Source: a bacterium | GTDB taxonomy: Bacteria > Cyanobacteriota > Vampirovibrionia > Gastranaerophilales > Gastranaerophilaceae | Direction: 5' to 3' | Assembly (NCBI GenBank): GCA_024408905.1 | Contig: JAKSUP010000089.1 | Coordinates: 1 to 6,018 of the forward strand | DNA: 6,018 nt | Shown here: positions 5,094 to 6,018 of the stretch, piece by piece | Numbering within the stretch: position 1 is the stretch's first letter | How the letters are laid out: each line of letters opens with the position of its first letter | The notes under the pieces: model-generated | Database searches by the model: none | Told to the model about the DNA's origin: nothing | The model's input: the letters and a program-made list of their open reading frames with translations, nothing else | Made by a program: the position numbers and the translations under genes

Positions 5094-6018
5094 CTCACTA
5101 ACTATTTCCCCATTCAGATACCATGTTCTTGCACGGGTTATTTTGGCATTGATAAATTGACCTGTTATATCTTTATCATAAAGTATGTGAACAATTTTAT
5201 TATTTCTTGTTCTACCTGTGATAACTTTATCGCCATTTTTACGAACTTCAAAATTTTCAACCAAAACTTCCATTGTACGACCTAAATATTTTTGGTTAGA
5301 AATCAAACAACATTTTCTGTTGTGTTCATTCAATCTCGCCAATCGTTCAGTTTTTTCATCTTCAGGAATATACAAATCAACCCACTTTTCAGCAACAGTA
5401 CCCTTTCTTGGAGAATATGCTGCAGTATTTGAATAATCCAAACCCAACTCTGTCATAGAATTCAATGTGTTTTGGAACTGTTCCTCAGTTTCCCCGGGGA
5501 AACCAGCAATAAAATCACTTGTTATAGTTACATCAGGAATTCTTGAACGCAAATGATCACAAATTGTTTTATATGTCTTGTAATCATATCTTCTATTCAT
5601 TTTTTTCAAAACATAATCATCACCAGATTGCATAGGTATATGAAAATACTCGCACACCTTATCAAGCTCAATCACAGTATCAATTAACTCTTCTGTAATA
5701 TCAGTCGGATAATTCGTAACAAAACGGATTCTGAAATCACCTTCTATTGCATTGATTTGACGTAATAACCAAGATAAATTTTTACCTTCACCCTCATTAT
5801 ATGAATCCACATTCTGACCTAAAAGTGTAATCTCTTTAAACCCGTCATTTAAAGCTTTTTTTATTTCTGAAATAATTAATTCTGATTTTCTTGAACGCTC
5901 TCTGCCACGAGTATAAGGGACAATACAATATGTACAAAAATTATTACAACCTTCCATAATCGGCACCCAAGCGTTAATGCCTTTTACTCGATTAATTTTT
6001 ATATCAGATTCTTCATAA
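5088..6018 (-). CDS. miaB: tRNA-2-methylthio-N6-dimethylallyladenosine synthase MiaB, 5' part missing
   Basis: MiaB is a radical-SAM enzyme with two iron-sulfur clusters that adds the 2-methylthio group to i6A37 of tRNAs reading UNN codons. The frame is open to the right edge, giving 309 residues of an expected 440-470. Missing is the N-terminal UPF0004 domain that holds the second cluster. Fragment residues 15-24 read INAWVPIMEG, then the radical-SAM CNNFCTYC with C24, C28 and C31, followed by IVPYTRGRERSR. Further family motifs are LLGQNVDSY (about 65-73), FHIPMQSGDDYVLKKMNRRY (about 125-144), DFIAGFPGETEEQF (about 168-181) and YSPRKGT. The C-terminal TRAM domain (about 243-307) contains GRTRNNKIVHI, typical of MiaB rather than RimO or MtaB. 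A GTG at 5966 is an internal valine, not the start. It converges on the orphan gene. Confidence 0.95.
   Translation of the reverse strand, partial: YEESDIKINRVKGINAWVPIMEGCNNFCTYCIVPYTRGRERSRKSELIISEIKKALNDGFKEITLLGQNVDSYNEGEGKNLSWLLRQINAIEGDFRIRFVTNYPTDITEELIDTVIELDKVCEYFHIPMQSGDDYVLKKMNRRYDYKTYKTICDHLRSRIPDVTITSDFIAGFPGETEEQFQNTLNSMTELGLDYSNTAAYSPRKGTVAEKWVDLYIPEDEKTERLARLNEHNRKCCLISNQKYLGRTMEVLVENFEVRKNGDKVITGRTRNNKIVHILYDKDITGQFINAKITRARTWYLNGEIVSED

Noticed and set aside
5088..5966. A complete MiaB-like gene starting at the GTG at 5966
   Set aside because: The frame continues upstream to the window edge with conserved-looking residues (INAWVPIMEG) directly before the cysteine motif, so the GTG is an internal valine and the gene is cut by the window.
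1..6018. CRISPR arrays, tRNA or rRNA genes, insertion sequences, toxin-antitoxin or phage genes
   Set aside because: No regularly spaced repeats, no tRNA cloverleaf or T-loop pattern noticed, no transposase motifs or terminal repeats, and nearly all space is taken by recognised housekeeping genes.

Overview
This window is about 6 kb of AT-rich bacterial chromosome carrying mostly housekeeping genes. No RNA gene, CRISPR array, insertion sequence or phage gene was seen. The low GC, the clear Shine-Dalgarno sites before most genes, and a small orphan protein starting with a short tail ending in TNFNGKY would fit a host-associated low-GC lineage. Gastranaerophilales (Vampirovibrionia/'Melainabacteria') is my first guess and a clostridial bacterium the second. 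The taxonomic call is an inference from style, not a marker-based result.

Layout, left to right. The left edge (1-82, minus) holds the possible start of a membrane protein gene that runs out of the window. A divergent intergenic region (83-205) carries a good sigma-70-type promoter. It drives a plus-strand cluster: yebC (206-958), ybaB (980-1318) and recR (1369-1965). ybaB-recR is a widely conserved pair: a nucleoid-associated protein next to the RecFOR recombination mediator. YebC is a translation or regulatory factor.

recR meets the enolase gene (1960-3294, minus) tail to tail. Both stop codons are read from one 6-bp palindrome. Upstream of eno on the same strand lies alanine racemase (alr, about 3362-4483). 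The 67-bp alr-eno gap shows no evident terminator, so read-through from alr into eno is likely. The two genes serve unrelated pathways, D-alanine for peptidoglycan and glycolysis/gluconeogenesis. Their 5' regions share a nearly identical 17-18 bp sequence, and the eno ribosome-binding site can fold into a small hairpin.

A divergent intergenic region of about 150 bp separates alr from a 142-residue orphan gene (4634-5062, plus), which has its own promoter-like sequence and strong Shine-Dalgarno site. The orphan converges on miaB (5088 to the right edge, minus, 5' part missing), which encodes the tRNA ms2i6A methylthiotransferase.

I see no clear multi-gene novel system. The points most worth a second look are the orphan protein with its N-terminal tail, the shared element before alr and eno, the eno leader hairpin, the fused stop codons, and unusual residues in the enolase active-site loop.
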